64,000 nt of DNA from Psychromonas sp. MB-3u-54. Its GTDB lineage: Bacteria; Pseudomonadota; Gammaproteobacteria; Enterobacterales; Psychromonadaceae. Below are positions 1 through 8,953 of the stretch, piece after piece (the stretch's first letter is position 1; each line of letters opens with the position of its first letter). The notes below the pieces were generated by a model that ran no database searches, was not told where the DNA came from, and saw only the letters and a program-made list of their open reading frames with translations. The translations under genes and the position numbers were made by a program. The stretch is taken from assembly GCF_002836415.1 (NCBI RefSeq), contig NZ_PJBP01000087.1, positions 19,631-83,630 of the forward strand, given 5' to 3'.

Positions 1-445
1 GTTCACAGAATAATTATCGACAAGAAACTGATGATTTATATTTATGTTGCTATGCCTTATTACTTTTTCAAATTCTTTTTTAGTAGCTATCTGATATACA
101 AAACGACTTAGTAAATTCACATTTTTATGGTTAGTAATATCAATAACCGTTGCACCGCAAGCCAATAGTTCAATTAGCCTGCGACTGAGCATCGTTTTAG
201 AACCGTCACAGGTATTAACATTCAGATGTATTCTTCCTGATTGATAATGCTTTTTAGAATCTTGGTACAAAAAACTCTGCATTTTTTCTATTAAAGGATC
301 ATTTTCCCAACCGTTATCCCCGTCTAAAAATCGGTCAAATACGACTAATTTTTGTTTATTTAAAGCGCTTATGGCGATTTTTAGACGTTGGGCACGTTCC
401 GGGAATTCCTGCTAACACGTCAAAAACTAATTTAAAATCAGCTTG
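1..445 (-). pseudogene. Glycosyltransferase remnant (family 1-like C-terminal part), frameshifted, runs off the left edge
   Basis: Minus-strand reading gives a protein-like stretch ...ERAQRLKIAISALN... then ...IHLNVNTCDGSKTML... and ELLACGATVID. This resembles the C-terminal donor-binding half of GT1-like transferases (motif 'LN...R..E..ACG'). The upstream part, FKLVFDVLAGIP, continues it in a different frame. Dropping one base of the G/C run near 400 joins the two frames into a smooth sentence, so I read this as a +1 frameshift. A stop lies just upstream in that second frame (about 446-448) and no good start exists, so the 5' part is also missing. It lies directly downstream of kpsD, where capsule assembly genes are common. 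Calling it a capsule transferase is inference. Confidence 0.6.
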
Positions 446-473
446 TTACATTTACATCGTAATGTGTTCTCTA

Positions 474-2198
474 TCAGTTCAGTACCACATTCGCGGCAAC
501 CGCTATCTGGTAGATGATTTGGGTCATGTCTTTTACCGTCTGCATGGTTTTTGCATCGACCTTCGGCATTACTAGAATTTGGTCACCGCGACGGATTTGT
601 GCATTAGTATCGAAAATCACCATGCCGTTTGCCCGCACTATGGATATTTTCTGATCTTCAGCACGATCGGTAAAACCGCCAGCCCAGGCAATATAATCAT
701 CCATTTTGGCATCGTCATTAAAGACAATCGCCTGCGGCATCATCACTTCGCCCGCCACCTGAATGAGATCCGTATAATGCGGAATAACCACCTGATCGCC
801 TTTCTCCAGCAGTATGTTTGCTGTGACCCCGTTATCCGACACTATTACTTTGCCGAGTGGTTGAACTTTGCGTGCTTTTTCAGCAAACTGCATTACCATT
901 TCCGCTTCTTTAGCACGAATAGAAGCGCCGCCATCGGAAGAGATAGGCGCGGTAAAAACGCTGCGTTCCAGCCTGTCGAGTGAGTCATTAAGCAACTGCT
1001 TTTGACGTTGCGCGACACTTTCACGCAAAATGTAGATGGATTTGCTATCCGTTAACGCAGGATTAATGGGGATATGGTTTAGAAGATCATGCAATCGGGT
1101 ACTATTTTTAACGGCAAAGTAGGAAGGCCCCAAATAACTGCCTGATATCTGCACATCAATCACCTGAGCGTGCAAGTCGGCATTAAAGACAACACTGTCA
1201 CCGTCCTGCAGTTCAAAATCTTGAAAATCCTGTTCTTCCAGATATACCGAGAAAGGCCCGTTTTCGCGGTGACCATAAACGCCGACATGGCTTATTTTGG
1301 CCAGCGGTCGGGCATAGTCAGATAATTCTCTGCCGGTGGAGATTTTATGATCAAGCTCGAATCGGAACGGGTTGCGCACGGCACCGGACACATTAATGGC
1401 TGATTTTTGCGGTTGCACTAGGATAACGTCTTTGTTCTTGAAGTTGATATTCGGCAGCTGCCCGGTCTGTACAAAACGGTACAGATCAACCTCAGCGATC
1501 ACCTTATTATTACGCAGCACCTCAATATCACGGTAACTGCCACGCACGGAGTCGATACCACCCGCGCGTTTTAGAAAATATAATAGACTGTCGGACGCCA
1601 TACCGGCATATTGACCGGGCCTGATTACCGGACCGGATAAATACACACTGACCGGTGTTGTCGACAGTAAGTTAACGTAGACATTAACGTTATTGGTGTA
1701 GGTCGCTTTGATTTTTGCGGTAACAAATGCATTTATCTGACTGGCTTTAACTCCTCGCACTTTAATCGGACCGATCTTGGGAATAAAGATATTACCCTGA
1801 TTATCAACGGTCACCAGATTCGAATAACTCACCCCACCCCACAACCAGATATTAATTTTATCGCCCGCGGCAATCGGATAATTGGCATTTAATCCGTCCG
1901 TTCTTTCCGACTCGTAACCGCCGGCAAATAAGTTCGCCCCATAGGGTGGCGGTAAATCTTCACCGGAAGAAGGTAATAAACGCTTAATATCCACTTCACC
2001 CGGCAGTAACAAACCGCTTCTTGCCTGCTTATTATAACTGCCGCCATTTAATGAATCGATAGCCGAAGCCGAGCCAATCTCCGGGATTTCAGTGCTGCTA
2101 TTGGCCCGTAAGGTATCAATCGAGCTGGGCTCAAAGGCCGCAAAAAGCGGCTGAGTGATAAACACCAGACACAGAAAACTTATTTTTTTATTTATCAT
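474..2198 (-). CDS. kpsD: Capsule polysaccharide export outer-membrane protein, KpsD/OPX family
   Basis: 574 aa, close to E. coli KpsD (about 560). An N-terminal signal peptide (MINKKISFLCLVF..., Ala-rich cleavage site near residue 20) sends it to the periplasm. A polysaccharide export domain follows at about 100-180, with YPIAAGDKINIWLWGG and DNQGNIFIPKIGPIKVRG, then several SLBB-type beta-grasp repeats (for example VYLSGPVIRPGQYAG and VAGEVMMPQAIVF). The family forms the outer-membrane/periplasmic part of the group 2 capsule secretion channel and works with KpsE and KpsMT. Only 2 bp separate it from the upstream lipoprotein gene, so the two are probably co-translated. The kpsD versus ctrA/bexD/wza type was assigned by length and neighbours. 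Confidence 0.88.
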   Translation of the reverse strand: MINKKISFLCLVFITQPLFAAFEPSSIDTLRANSSTEIPEIGSASAIDSLNGGSYNKQARSGLLLPGEVDIKRLLPSSGEDLPPPYGANLFAGGYESERTDGLNANYPIAAGDKINIWLWGGVSYSNLVTVDNQGNIFIPKIGPIKVRGVKASQINAFVTAKIKATYTNNVNVYVNLLSTTPVSVYLSGPVIRPGQYAGMASDSLLYFLKRAGGIDSVRGSYRDIEVLRNNKVIAEVDLYRFVQTGQLPNINFKNKDVILVQPQKSAINVSGAVRNPFRFELDHKISTGRELSDYARPLAKISHVGVYGHRENGPFSVYLEEQDFQDFELQDGDSVVFNADLHAQVIDVQISGSYLGPSYFAVKNSTRLHDLLNHIPINPALTDSKSIYILRESVAQRQKQLLNDSLDRLERSVFTAPISSDGGASIRAKEAEMVMQFAEKARKVQPLGKVIVSDNGVTANILLEKGDQVVIPHYTDLIQVAGEVMMPQAIVFNDDAKMDDYIAWAGGFTDRAEDQKISIVRANGMVIFDTNAQIRRGDQILVMPKVDAKTMQTVKDMTQIIYQIAVAANVVLN

Positions 2199-2200
2199 TC

Positions 2201-2608
2201 CTACATCTCCACATAATGGCTAGATTCGATGATCTCTTTCTCAAGAAACCAGCCTTTATCTGCTTTATTATTTTTATTAATAAAATGATTTTCACAGGCA
2301 ATACGTTTTTTTATCACCTGAGTATCATTAAACACTAATTCGCGGCAGGTGAGTCCCAGAGCCGAGGGATAAATGGCGCCTAAGCTGATTTGGTACTGCT
2401 GATGCTTTAAACGCGACTGATTGGCATCCGCTAAGATCGGCCAATATTGCTCAGGAATTTCTTTTTTATTCGGCTTTTCCATAGAAGAAGTCACCAATGG
2501 TAGCGAAGCACTGACGCTTCGCGGCCCGCTAGCGCAGGCTGTGAGACTTAACAGCGCACAAATCATCACCGCTTTTTTAATAACAGGGTGGGTAAAATTT
2601 TTTTTCAT
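2201..2608 (-). CDS. Small lipoprotein of the capsule operon, function unknown
   Basis: 135 aa from the ATG chosen here. An in-frame TTG five codons upstream is possible, but the ATG gives the normal start of a lipoprotein signal, MKKNFTHPVIKK followed by a hydrophobic run and a lipobox LTAC, with Cys about residue 25. The mature part contains PEQYWPILADANQSRLKHQ and two further cysteines (LTCREL, IACENHF) that could form a disulfide. No family is recognised. The position, 2 bp before kpsD and after kpsE and the repeat block, suggests an envelope role in capsule export. That is inference from context only. Confidence 0.7.
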   Translation of the reverse strand: MKKNFTHPVIKKAVMICALLSLTACASGPRSVSASLPLVTSSMEKPNKKEIPEQYWPILADANQSRLKHQQYQISLGAIYPSALGLTCRELVFNDTQVIKKRIACENHFINKNNKADKGWFLEKEIIESSHYVEM

Positions 2609-2923
2609 AATAAACAGACTCAAATACTTTTTAAAAATAATGATAATGAGGGAAACAAAGCAGCAAAAAGCGGCTGACGGCTGTCGGCTTTCAGCTGTCG
2701 GTCCAAAACGTACAGCGACGAGTAACGAGCCGCTAGCTACGAGCTACGAATCCCGAGCTGCTAGCTACGAGTGGCGAAACGCCCAGCTGCGAGCTACGAA
2801 ACCCTTAGCTACGAGTGACGAAACTCGAAGCTATCGGTTATCGGCTGACAGCTATTGGCTATTGGCTGACGGCTGACGGCTGACAGCTATCGGCTTAATT
2901 GTTCGTACTAATTCTATTTTAGG

Positions 2924-2935
2924 CACGCTACCGCC
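2924..2935 (-). promoter_or_regulatory. ops element (RfaH recruitment site), copy 1
   Basis: The minus strand reads GGCGGTAGCGTG preceded by GG. This matches the ops core of JUMPstart leaders that precede capsule and LPS operons. It lies upstream of the lipoprotein-kpsD pair in the right orientation. In E. coli this hexanucleotide-rich element pauses RNA polymerase and recruits the NusG paralogue RfaH. Only the ops core is present; I do not see the rest of the classical 39-bp JUMPstart. Confidence 0.7.
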
Positions 2936-3174
2936 CCTCGATGTAAACGAAAATCGACTAGAAGCGGTTGACGGCTGTCGGCTTTCAGCTGTCGGTCCAA
3001 AACGCACAGCGACGAGCTGCGAGTGGCGAGCTACGAGCTACGAAACCCTTAGCTACGAGTGACGAAACTAGAAGCTAGAAACTCGAAGCTATCGGTTCTC
3101 GGCTATCGGCTGTCGGCTGACGGCTATCGGCTATCGGCTATCGGCTTAATTGTTCGTACCAATTCTATTTTAGG

Positions 3175-3186
3175 CACGCTACCGCC
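3175..3186 (-). promoter_or_regulatory. ops element (RfaH recruitment site), copy 2
   Basis: This is a second identical GGCGGTAGCGTG on the minus strand, inside the duplicated block. Flanking bases are shared with copy 1 (cgttTACATCGAGGGG upstream, CCTAAAATAGAATT downstream). It sits nearer kpsE, so a transcript reading through from kpsE would meet this copy first and copy 1 about 250 nt later. Confidence 0.68.
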
Positions 3187-3237
3187 CCTCGATGTAAACG
3201 CCAATCGCATTGCGTATGAAAACGGATGTCGGTTTTC

Positions 3238-3489
3238 AGCTATCGGCTATCGGCTGACGGCTGACGGCTGACGGCTATCAGCTATCAGCTATCAGCTATC
3301 GGCTGACGGCTGACGGCTATCGGCTGACGGCTGACGGCTATCGGCTATCGGCTGACGGCTATCGGCTGACGGCTGACGGCTATCGGCTGACGGCTATCGG
3401 CTATCGGCTATCGGCTATCGGCTATCGGCTATCGGCTATCGGCTATCGGCTATCGGCTGACAGCTGACAGCTGACGGCTATCGGCTGAC
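3238..3489. repeat. 36-unit perfect-phase heptamer array, two unit types
   Basis: Every unit is exactly 7 nt: (G/A)GCTATC (21 units) or (G/A)GCTGAC (15 units), with no phase slip over 252 nt. The two types are interspersed, with one homogeneous run of ten ATC-type units near 3385-3454 broken only once. This is consistent with slippage plus unit conversion. It is non-coding on both strands, because GAC units give TGA on the plus strand and ATC units give TAG on the minus strand. Confidence 0.95.
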
Positions 3490-3574
3490 TGCTACCCGCA
3501 GAAAGCCGACGACTGACAGCCGACAGCTCAAAACCGACAACCGACAACCGACGACAGACAGCCGACAGCCGCCC

Positions 3575-4780
3575 TTATTCCTGATGCTCTTTAATCACCG
3601 ACAGCAGTAACCGTCCGACCAGATAAATAAGGGTGATAACAACAAACCAGGTGAAAATACTGTACAGGCGCTGCGGATATTTCTGATCTTCAGCTAACCT
3701 CGGATGGACAACCACCAGCAGGTATTTAAGATTTTTAAAGGCTTCGGCACGGGTCATCTCTAGACTTGCCATTGCCGATTTATACAAATCTCCCGCAAAA
3801 ACCGCATTAAGCTCTAATTCTTTAAAATCAAAATTCACTTTATTAAGCGACTTCTGATCTTCATTCGTCAGTCGGGATTTTTCTTCTTTTAACTGCGCTT
3901 CCAGGGCGGTTATCTGATAACCCAGAGATTTTATCTCGGCGGCATCATTACGCAGATAAGCCTGCAGTGATTTAAGCGTTGTCTTTTTTCCTATCAGAGA
4001 AGATTCAATTTCATTGATCGCAGCAAACAGTGCCGCGCTTTGTAGTTCCGGATTATAAAGTGAGTTTTTATCCTGAAAATTGATTAAATTAATTTGCTGC
4101 TTTTTCAAATCGTTATACGCGCGCTGCACTTCTTTCTTGGCATAATCCAGGTGCTGCTGCGCCATATCGTCACCCAAACTGTTAATGAATTTTTTACTGA
4201 GGGTTAATAACGTTTGGGCCACTAAAAGCGAATATTGCGGATCAAAACTTTGCGCTTCTACCAGTAAAATTTCCGACATCTCGTCGTAACGCACGTTAAT
4301 ATGTTCTTGATAAAATTCCAGGTAATCTTCCTGAGAGCTGTCCGCACTTAAACGGCTTAAGCTATCCCAATTTTCCTGTTGATAATGCGATCGCAGGCCG
4401 ACCGTTTTATCCAGTGCTCGAGCCATTTCCTGTGATAAAATATATTCCTGTAAAATAAATGCATCCCGCGTTGAAGACGAGGAAGCGCCGCCCAAAGCCA
4501 TCAATGCGCCTATTTGTACCCCACTACTGGATGCCTGTTTGATAACAAACTGTACCTGGCTGACATAACGCGGCGAGGCGATTAAAGTAAAATAAACCAC
4601 CACCAATAAGGATGCCAGCAGCACTACGGCAAAGGATCCAATTTTGGCTCTCGCCATATAAACGGTTTTTTTAGCTTGAATATAAGCTTTTGAATCAACC
4701 AGAAATAATTTAGGATTAGCTTTTAATTTCTGTACTTTACGCAATAATGCCGTGTCTTTTTTGTTATCACTATCTGACAT
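3575..4780 (-). CDS. kpsE: Capsule export inner-membrane/periplasmic adaptor, KpsE/CtrB/BexC family
   Basis: 401 aa, similar to KpsE (about 380). There is a cytosolic N-terminus, one membrane segment at about 48-70 (FAVVLLASLLVVVYFTL), and a large periplasmic part with long coiled-coil stretches (about 210-330, rich in E, K, L, Q). A second membrane segment lies near 370-392 (YSIFTWFVVITLIYLVGRLLL). This topology is the PCP-3 polysaccharide co-polymerase pattern. KpsE links the KpsMT transporter to KpsD. Its start overlaps the kpsT 3' end by 11 bp, implying translational coupling. The heptamer satellite begins within a few bases of the stop codon. Confidence 0.88.
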   Translation of the reverse strand: MSDSDNKKDTALLRKVQKLKANPKLFLVDSKAYIQAKKTVYMARAKIGSFAVVLLASLLVVVYFTLIASPRYVSQVQFVIKQASSSGVQIGALMALGGASSSSTRDAFILQEYILSQEMARALDKTVGLRSHYQQENWDSLSRLSADSSQEDYLEFYQEHINVRYDEMSEILLVEAQSFDPQYSLLVAQTLLTLSKKFINSLGDDMAQQHLDYAKKEVQRAYNDLKKQQINLINFQDKNSLYNPELQSAALFAAINEIESSLIGKKTTLKSLQAYLRNDAAEIKSLGYQITALEAQLKEEKSRLTNEDQKSLNKVNFDFKELELNAVFAGDLYKSAMASLEMTRAEAFKNLKYLLVVVHPRLAEDQKYPQRLYSIFTWFVVITLIYLVGRLLLSVIKEHQE

Positions 4781-5435
4781 AAATATCCTGATATTCCTTT
4801 ATTGCATCATCCAATTTTTCGAAAAACACTAAATTCTGCTGATGGATAAGCAGCCCGGCATCGCAAAACTTTTTCAGTGCAGGCATGGAATGATTGACCA
4901 TAATTAGCTTGGTTTTTTCATATTTTTCTAATAACAATTTTTCACTTTTTTTTCTAAAATTCGCATCACCCACCGCGCCCAGTTCATCAATCAATAACAC
5001 ATCAAAGTCAAAATCAAAGCCCATGGTCAAACCAAAAGTAATACGCGAACGCATACCGCTGGAATAATTTTTTACCGGCTCGTCAAAAAACTGGCCAATC
5101 TCGGCAAAGTCTTCGACCTGCTGCTCAATGACTTTGGTATTTTTATAACCGTGAATGCGCGCCACAAAACGCACATTTTCACGCGCGCTCAAAGAGCCCT
5201 GCAGTCCGCCCTGCAGACCTAATGGCCAGGAGATCTTCTTTTTTGAATGGATGCGTCCGCGGTTAGGCATATCTGCACCGCCCATCATTCTGATCAGCGT
5301 TGATTTGCCCACCCCGTTCGGGCCTAATACTGCAATATTACGGTCCGTCGGCAGGCTGATATTGACGTCTTTAAAGACATAAAAACGCCCTTTTTTGGTG
5401 GCGTAATATTTATTTAAATTCTCAAAATGAATCAT
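4770..5435 (-). CDS. kpsT: Capsule polysaccharide ABC transporter ATP-binding protein KpsT
   Basis: 221 aa, the usual KpsT length. Walker A is GPNGVGKST (about residues 38-46), the signature is NYSSGMRSR, Walker B is DVLLIDELGAVGD, and the switch His is in MVNHSM. The short ABC domain with 'LGLQGGLQGSLSARENVRFVARIHG' is typical of the capsule/teichoic acid exporters. It powers export of the finished, lipid-linked capsule chain through KpsM. The start overlaps the kpsM stop in an ATGA arrangement. Confidence 0.92.
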   Translation of the reverse strand: MIHFENLNKYYATKKGRFYVFKDVNISLPTDRNIAVLGPNGVGKSTLIRMMGGADMPNRGRIHSKKKISWPLGLQGGLQGSLSARENVRFVARIHGYKNTKVIEQQVEDFAEIGQFFDEPVKNYSSGMRSRITFGLTMGFDFDFDVLLIDELGAVGDANFRKKSEKLLLEKYEKTKLIMVNHSMPALKKFCDAGLLIHQQNLVFFEKLDDAIKEYQDIYVR

Positions 5436-6214
5436 GCGGTTATAAACCTCAATCTATTGACATAAAAACTGGTTAATCCGAGACTGAAAATCACTAGCGC
5501 ATTCATTGCAAGATAGAACCAGCTGCCTAAGGGGGTTACATAGCTGCTGAAATAAGCAGCGCGGCTTAACTCAGTCGCATGAAAGATCGGATTCCAATCC
5601 ACTAAATACCAATACTGAGGCGGGATCATAGTGGCACTGAACATCACACCGGACATAATCATCATAGGCAGAGTGATCATGCCGACTAATTTATTTACGT
5701 CTTTCCAATAAGAGTTTGCAGTGCACAGCATTAAGCCGAGGCCAGTCGCTAACAAAGCAACTAAAACACTGGCCGCCAGTACTTTAAGCAGATCATCGGG
5801 TAAAACGTTAAATCCCAGCCAGGCCAAAAAACTAAAAATAAGGCAGTAGACGATAAGGTAAGTAGCGAGTTCAATGATGATTCGGGTGATCACCGGATCG
5901 ATAGCGGAAACTTGCCGGTAAGCCAGCAAAGCTTTATTGGCATTGACCGCAGAGGTGAGCTGGGTCATTAATTTGGTAAAGAGTTTAAACGGCAGCAGCG
6001 CCGTTAATATAAACAGCGCTACAGGAATATTCGCGACACTGCTGCGGCCTATTAGCGTGAACATCAGCGCCATAACAGAAACTCCGGCAACAGGTTCGGC
6101 AATTGCCCAAAAATACCCTAAGCGGTTAGCCCCGAAGCGGGTTTTTATTTCCCTCATCATTAAGGCATGCACGGTATCGCACATTATGGTTAGAGAATTT
6201 CTGTTTTTTTTCAC
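5432..6214 (-). CDS. kpsM: Capsule polysaccharide ABC transporter permease KpsM
   Basis: 260 aa (E. coli KpsM 258). It has an ABC-2 type architecture with six predicted membrane spans and the N-terminal amphipathic segment MMREIKTRFGANRLGYFWAI seen in this family. The C-terminal part has DWNPIFHATELSRAAYF and ends in the membrane segment AMNALVIFSLGLTSFYV. It is the first gene of the export operon, so a promoter should lie in the 384 bp upstream. KpsM forms the inner-membrane path for the capsule chain. Confidence 0.92.
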   Translation of the reverse strand: MKKNRNSLTIMCDTVHALMMREIKTRFGANRLGYFWAIAEPVAGVSVMALMFTLIGRSSVANIPVALFILTALLPFKLFTKLMTQLTSAVNANKALLAYRQVSAIDPVITRIIIELATYLIVYCLIFSFLAWLGFNVLPDDLLKVLAASVLVALLATGLGLMLCTANSYWKDVNKLVGMITLPMMIMSGVMFSATMIPPQYWYLVDWNPIFHATELSRAAYFSSYVTPLGSWFYLAMNALVIFSLGLTSFYVNRLRFITA

Positions 6215-6598
6215 AATGGCTCTTTTTTAAAAATAAAAAACTTACAAACATAAAAGATCGACAAAGCCATTTTATTATCTTTGTATAGTAACTGACCGAT
6301 TTCATCCGATTGAAATATAAGCAGTTAGTCTAATTTAACATGAGACATAGATCAACAAAAACTGATTCAATAGTTATTTAAAAGTTATTTTATAGTAAAA
6401 AAAGTTTGCAGGTAGTAGCACTCAGAAAAATAAATTGAACTGTTTTTAAGTACCGGAAGGGGCCGTGCGGGGGCACGCATCAAGTAGCACATCCCAAATA
6501 GATCACTATTGCGGTTAACATTGGCGGGTTAAGAGGCATTATGTGCTGGTTAGCGGATAACCTCTGAGGTTAAAATCACTTCTATTACTGTGGTTACT
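6215..6598. other. Intergenic region upstream of kpsM, downstream of the pagL-like gene
   Basis: AT-rich, with no gene. Two small hairpins are visible: CGTGC-GGGG-GCACG near 6468-6483 and TAACCTC-T-GAGGTTA at 6558-6572. The latter could end pagL transcription, although no T-run follows it. I looked for an ops element in front of kpsM and did not find one. Confidence 0.5.
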
Positions 6599-7132
6599 TT
6601 AAAAATGGTAGGAAATACTGATACCGTGGCCATCAAATCCGGGGTTTACTTCATATCTGTTACCGTTTGATAGGTGCAAAAAAGAGTAACCAACAGCCCA
6701 GTTGGTTAATAAGTGATACTGCAGCCCCAGTTTTGCAAAAAACATCACATGACCGCCGTAATCTTTTAATGCTTCTCCCCGCTTGCCGTATTCCACATCA
6801 GTCAGCCAGGATGATCCCCCCTCAAAATAGAGATCAACCTTTTCAAAAAAGCTGTAATTCATACCCAGCCCACCTCCCAGCAATGCACCGTAATCACGGC
6901 CCGAGATAACGGCGCCCAAATTTAAAAGGGGGTAGAATGTCAACGAGTCAGTTATTTTCCCTACATCAAAAGGAAATAAATAGCTGCATTCTGCAATCTT
7001 AATGTCGACATTTTGCCTTGTTGCCGCCTGATAATATAAACAGCGTAATTGGTTTTCATTCTGCAAAGCAAAAGATGAATGGGGGAATATAAGAGTAGAA
7101 AAAATTGCTGACACAGTTAACAGACGATGCAT
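6599..7132 (-). CDS. pagL: Lipid A 3-O-deacylase-like outer-membrane protein (PagL family)
   Basis: 177 aa from the ATG at 7132, which has GGAG five bases upstream; a longer start eight codons earlier lacks this. A signal peptide precedes a small 8-strand beta-barrel with alternating hydrophobic strands, ending in Phe (GISISYHF), typical of outer-membrane barrels. The family catalytic His and Ser appear in FLHLSNGN (about H153 and S155). The third catalytic residue is usually Glu; by my count the equivalent position is Asp (NPGFDGHG), which may matter. PagL removes the 3-O acyl chain of lipid A. It is transcribed in the same direction as the capsule operon but has its own spacing. Confidence 0.75.
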   Translation of the reverse strand: MHRLLTVSAIFSTLIFPHSSFALQNENQLRCLYYQAATRQNVDIKIAECSYLFPFDVGKITDSLTFYPLLNLGAVISGRDYGALLGGGLGMNYSFFEKVDLYFEGGSSWLTDVEYGKRGEALKDYGGHVMFFAKLGLQYHLLTNWAVGYSFLHLSNGNRYEVNPGFDGHGISISYHF

Positions 7133-7389
7133 ACCGACTCCAGAGCTTGAGATCACAACAAGAAAAACGACAAGCTAGAGATTAGTCAGAAAGCTGAAAT
7201 TTGGCAACACAAAAAACAGCATCCAGTTCAAAATTTTAATAAATAGGTTGACTTAACATTCTAAATATGAGTTTTTATTGGCGCAGGCTGCTATAGAACT
7301 TAAATTTTTGCGGCATTCCCCTATGTTCTGCTCCTGAATTTTTTGGGGAAATCATCAAAACGGCTTATACAAAGCAGCGTTATATTGTC

Positions 7390-8900
7390 CTTATTAACGG
7401 GGCATGGAATGCACCCTACCGATTGCATCGACCATGGTCATTAACGATGCATGGAATGCATCCTACAAATAACGTAACCCGTAGGGTGCGCTTCGCGCAC
7501 CGATCAACATTAACGGTGCGCGGAGCAATATTAATGGTGCATAAATACACCGTACCGATGGTATCGGCCGTGGTCATTAATGATGCATGGAATGCATCCT
7601 ACAAATAACATAACCCGTAGGGTGCGCTTCGCGCACCGATCAACATTAACGGTGCGCGGAGCAATATTAATGGTGCATAAATACACCATACCGATGGTAT
7701 CGGCCGTGGTCATTAACGATGCATGGAATGCATCCTACAAATAACGTAACCCGTAGGGTGCGCTTCGCGCACCGATCAACATTAACGGTGCGCGGAGCAA
7801 TATTAATGGTGCATAAATACACCGCACCGATGGTATCGGCCGTGGTCATTAATGATGCATGGAATGCATCCTACCGATAACATCACCGCACCGGGTAACA
7901 TTAACGGTGCATAAATACACCGTATCGATGGTATCGGCCGTGATCATCAACGATGCATGGAATGCATCCTACAAATGACATACCCGTAGGGTGCGCTCTG
8001 CGCACCGATTGTCTGTGTTATTCACCAAATTCATTATCAATCCCGTCACCAGCAACATTAACGGTGCATAAAATGCGTCCTACCGATGGCATCGACCGTG
8101 GTCATTAACGATGTATAGCATGCCCCCCACCAATAACATAACCCGTGATCATCAACGGTGCATAAAATGCATCCTACAAATAACCTACCCGTAGGGTGCG
8201 CTCTGCGCACCGATTGTCTGTGTTATTCACCAAATTCATTATCAATTTCATCAATCCCGTCACCAACAACATTAACGGTGCATAAAATGCACCGTACCGA
8301 TTGCATCGGCCGTGGTCATTAACGATGCATAAAATGCATCCTACCGATGGTATCGACCGTCGTCATTAATGATGCATGGAATGCATCCTACAAATAACAT
8401 AAACCGTGATCATTAACGGTGCATAACATGCCCCCACCAATAACATACCCGTAGGGTGCGCTCTGCGCACCGATTGTCTGTGTTATTCACCAAATTCATT
8501 ATCAATCCCGTCACCAGCAACATTAACGGTGCATAAATGCACCGTACCGATTGCATCGACAGTGGTCATTAATGATGCATGGAATGCATCCTACTGATAA
8601 CATAAACCGTGATCATCAACGATGCATAAAATGCATCCTACCGATGGCATCGACCGTGGTCATTAACGATGCATGGAATGCATCCTACAAATGACATAAC
8701 CGTAGGGTGCGCTTCAGCACCGGGTAACATTAACGATGCATGGAATGCATCCTACAAATAACATAAAAAAACCCGCAACGTTTTGATTAAAAAGCGTTGC
8801 GGGTTTTAGTCGTATATACCCCATCGGTTGCATAGACTGTGGTCATTAATGATGCATAAAATGCATCCTACAAATGACATAACCGTAGGGTGCGCTCTGC
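7390..8900. repeat. Large tandem array of GGTGC-type palindromic repeats (136-bp unit at left, degenerate at right)
   Basis: The unit holds GATGCATGGAATGCATCC, then a stem TAGGGTGCG-CTTCG-CGCACC, then ATTAACGGTGCGCGG, GGTGCATAAATACACC and GGTATCGGCCGTGGTC. The marker GATGCATGGAATGCATC occurs at 7446, 7582, 7718 and 7854, exactly 136 bp apart. After that the same modules continue to about 8900 in shuffled and shortened order. The short open frames inside are translations of the repeat and are not genes. Confidence 0.93.
8767..8807. terminator. Rho-independent terminator-like hairpin inside the repeat array
   Basis: AAAACCCGCAACG pairs with CGTTGCGGGTTTT around a 14-nt loop. It is A-rich on the left and T-rich on the right, so it would work on either strand. 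It is the only unique-looking structure within the array and is a good candidate terminator for yeaC. Confidence 0.7.
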
Positions 8901-8953
8901 GCACCGATTACCTACCTTTTTGCGACCGAATGAAGATTTATATGCAGGGCTTA

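Larger units (their letters stand above)
2640..3570. repeat. Repeat-rich interval splitting the capsule operon (heptamer satellites plus a diverged duplication)
   Basis: This interval holds no convincing gene. It consists of short units sharing a GCT every 7 bases (AGCTACG, GGCTATC, GGCTGAC, AGCTCGA-like). Two longer blocks occur twice. One block contains 'gtccaaaacg' at 2701 and 2995. The other contains 'gttcgtac' at 2901 and 3152 and carries the ops elements. The two offsets (294 and 251) differ because the heptamer runs between the blocks differ in length. From about 3500 to 3570 the units switch to the opposite orientation (AGCCGAC, CCGACAA), so the right end can fold back on the array. 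Open frames here are broken by TGA or TAG whenever unit type changes. Confidence 0.9.

Noticed and set aside
2421..3271. Open frames of 151 and 70 codons over the heptamer region
   Set aside because: They are translations of GGCTATC/GGCTGAC-type repeats (recurring GYRLSA), with no protein family, and overlap the lipoprotein gene.
7423..7849. Three ~60-codon frames in the first array
   Set aside because: They repeat with the 136-bp period and are nearly identical, so they are repeat artefacts.
7390..8900. CRISPR array
   Set aside because: Units are directly adjacent and there are no unique spacers of constant length; the repeats are palindromic satellites.
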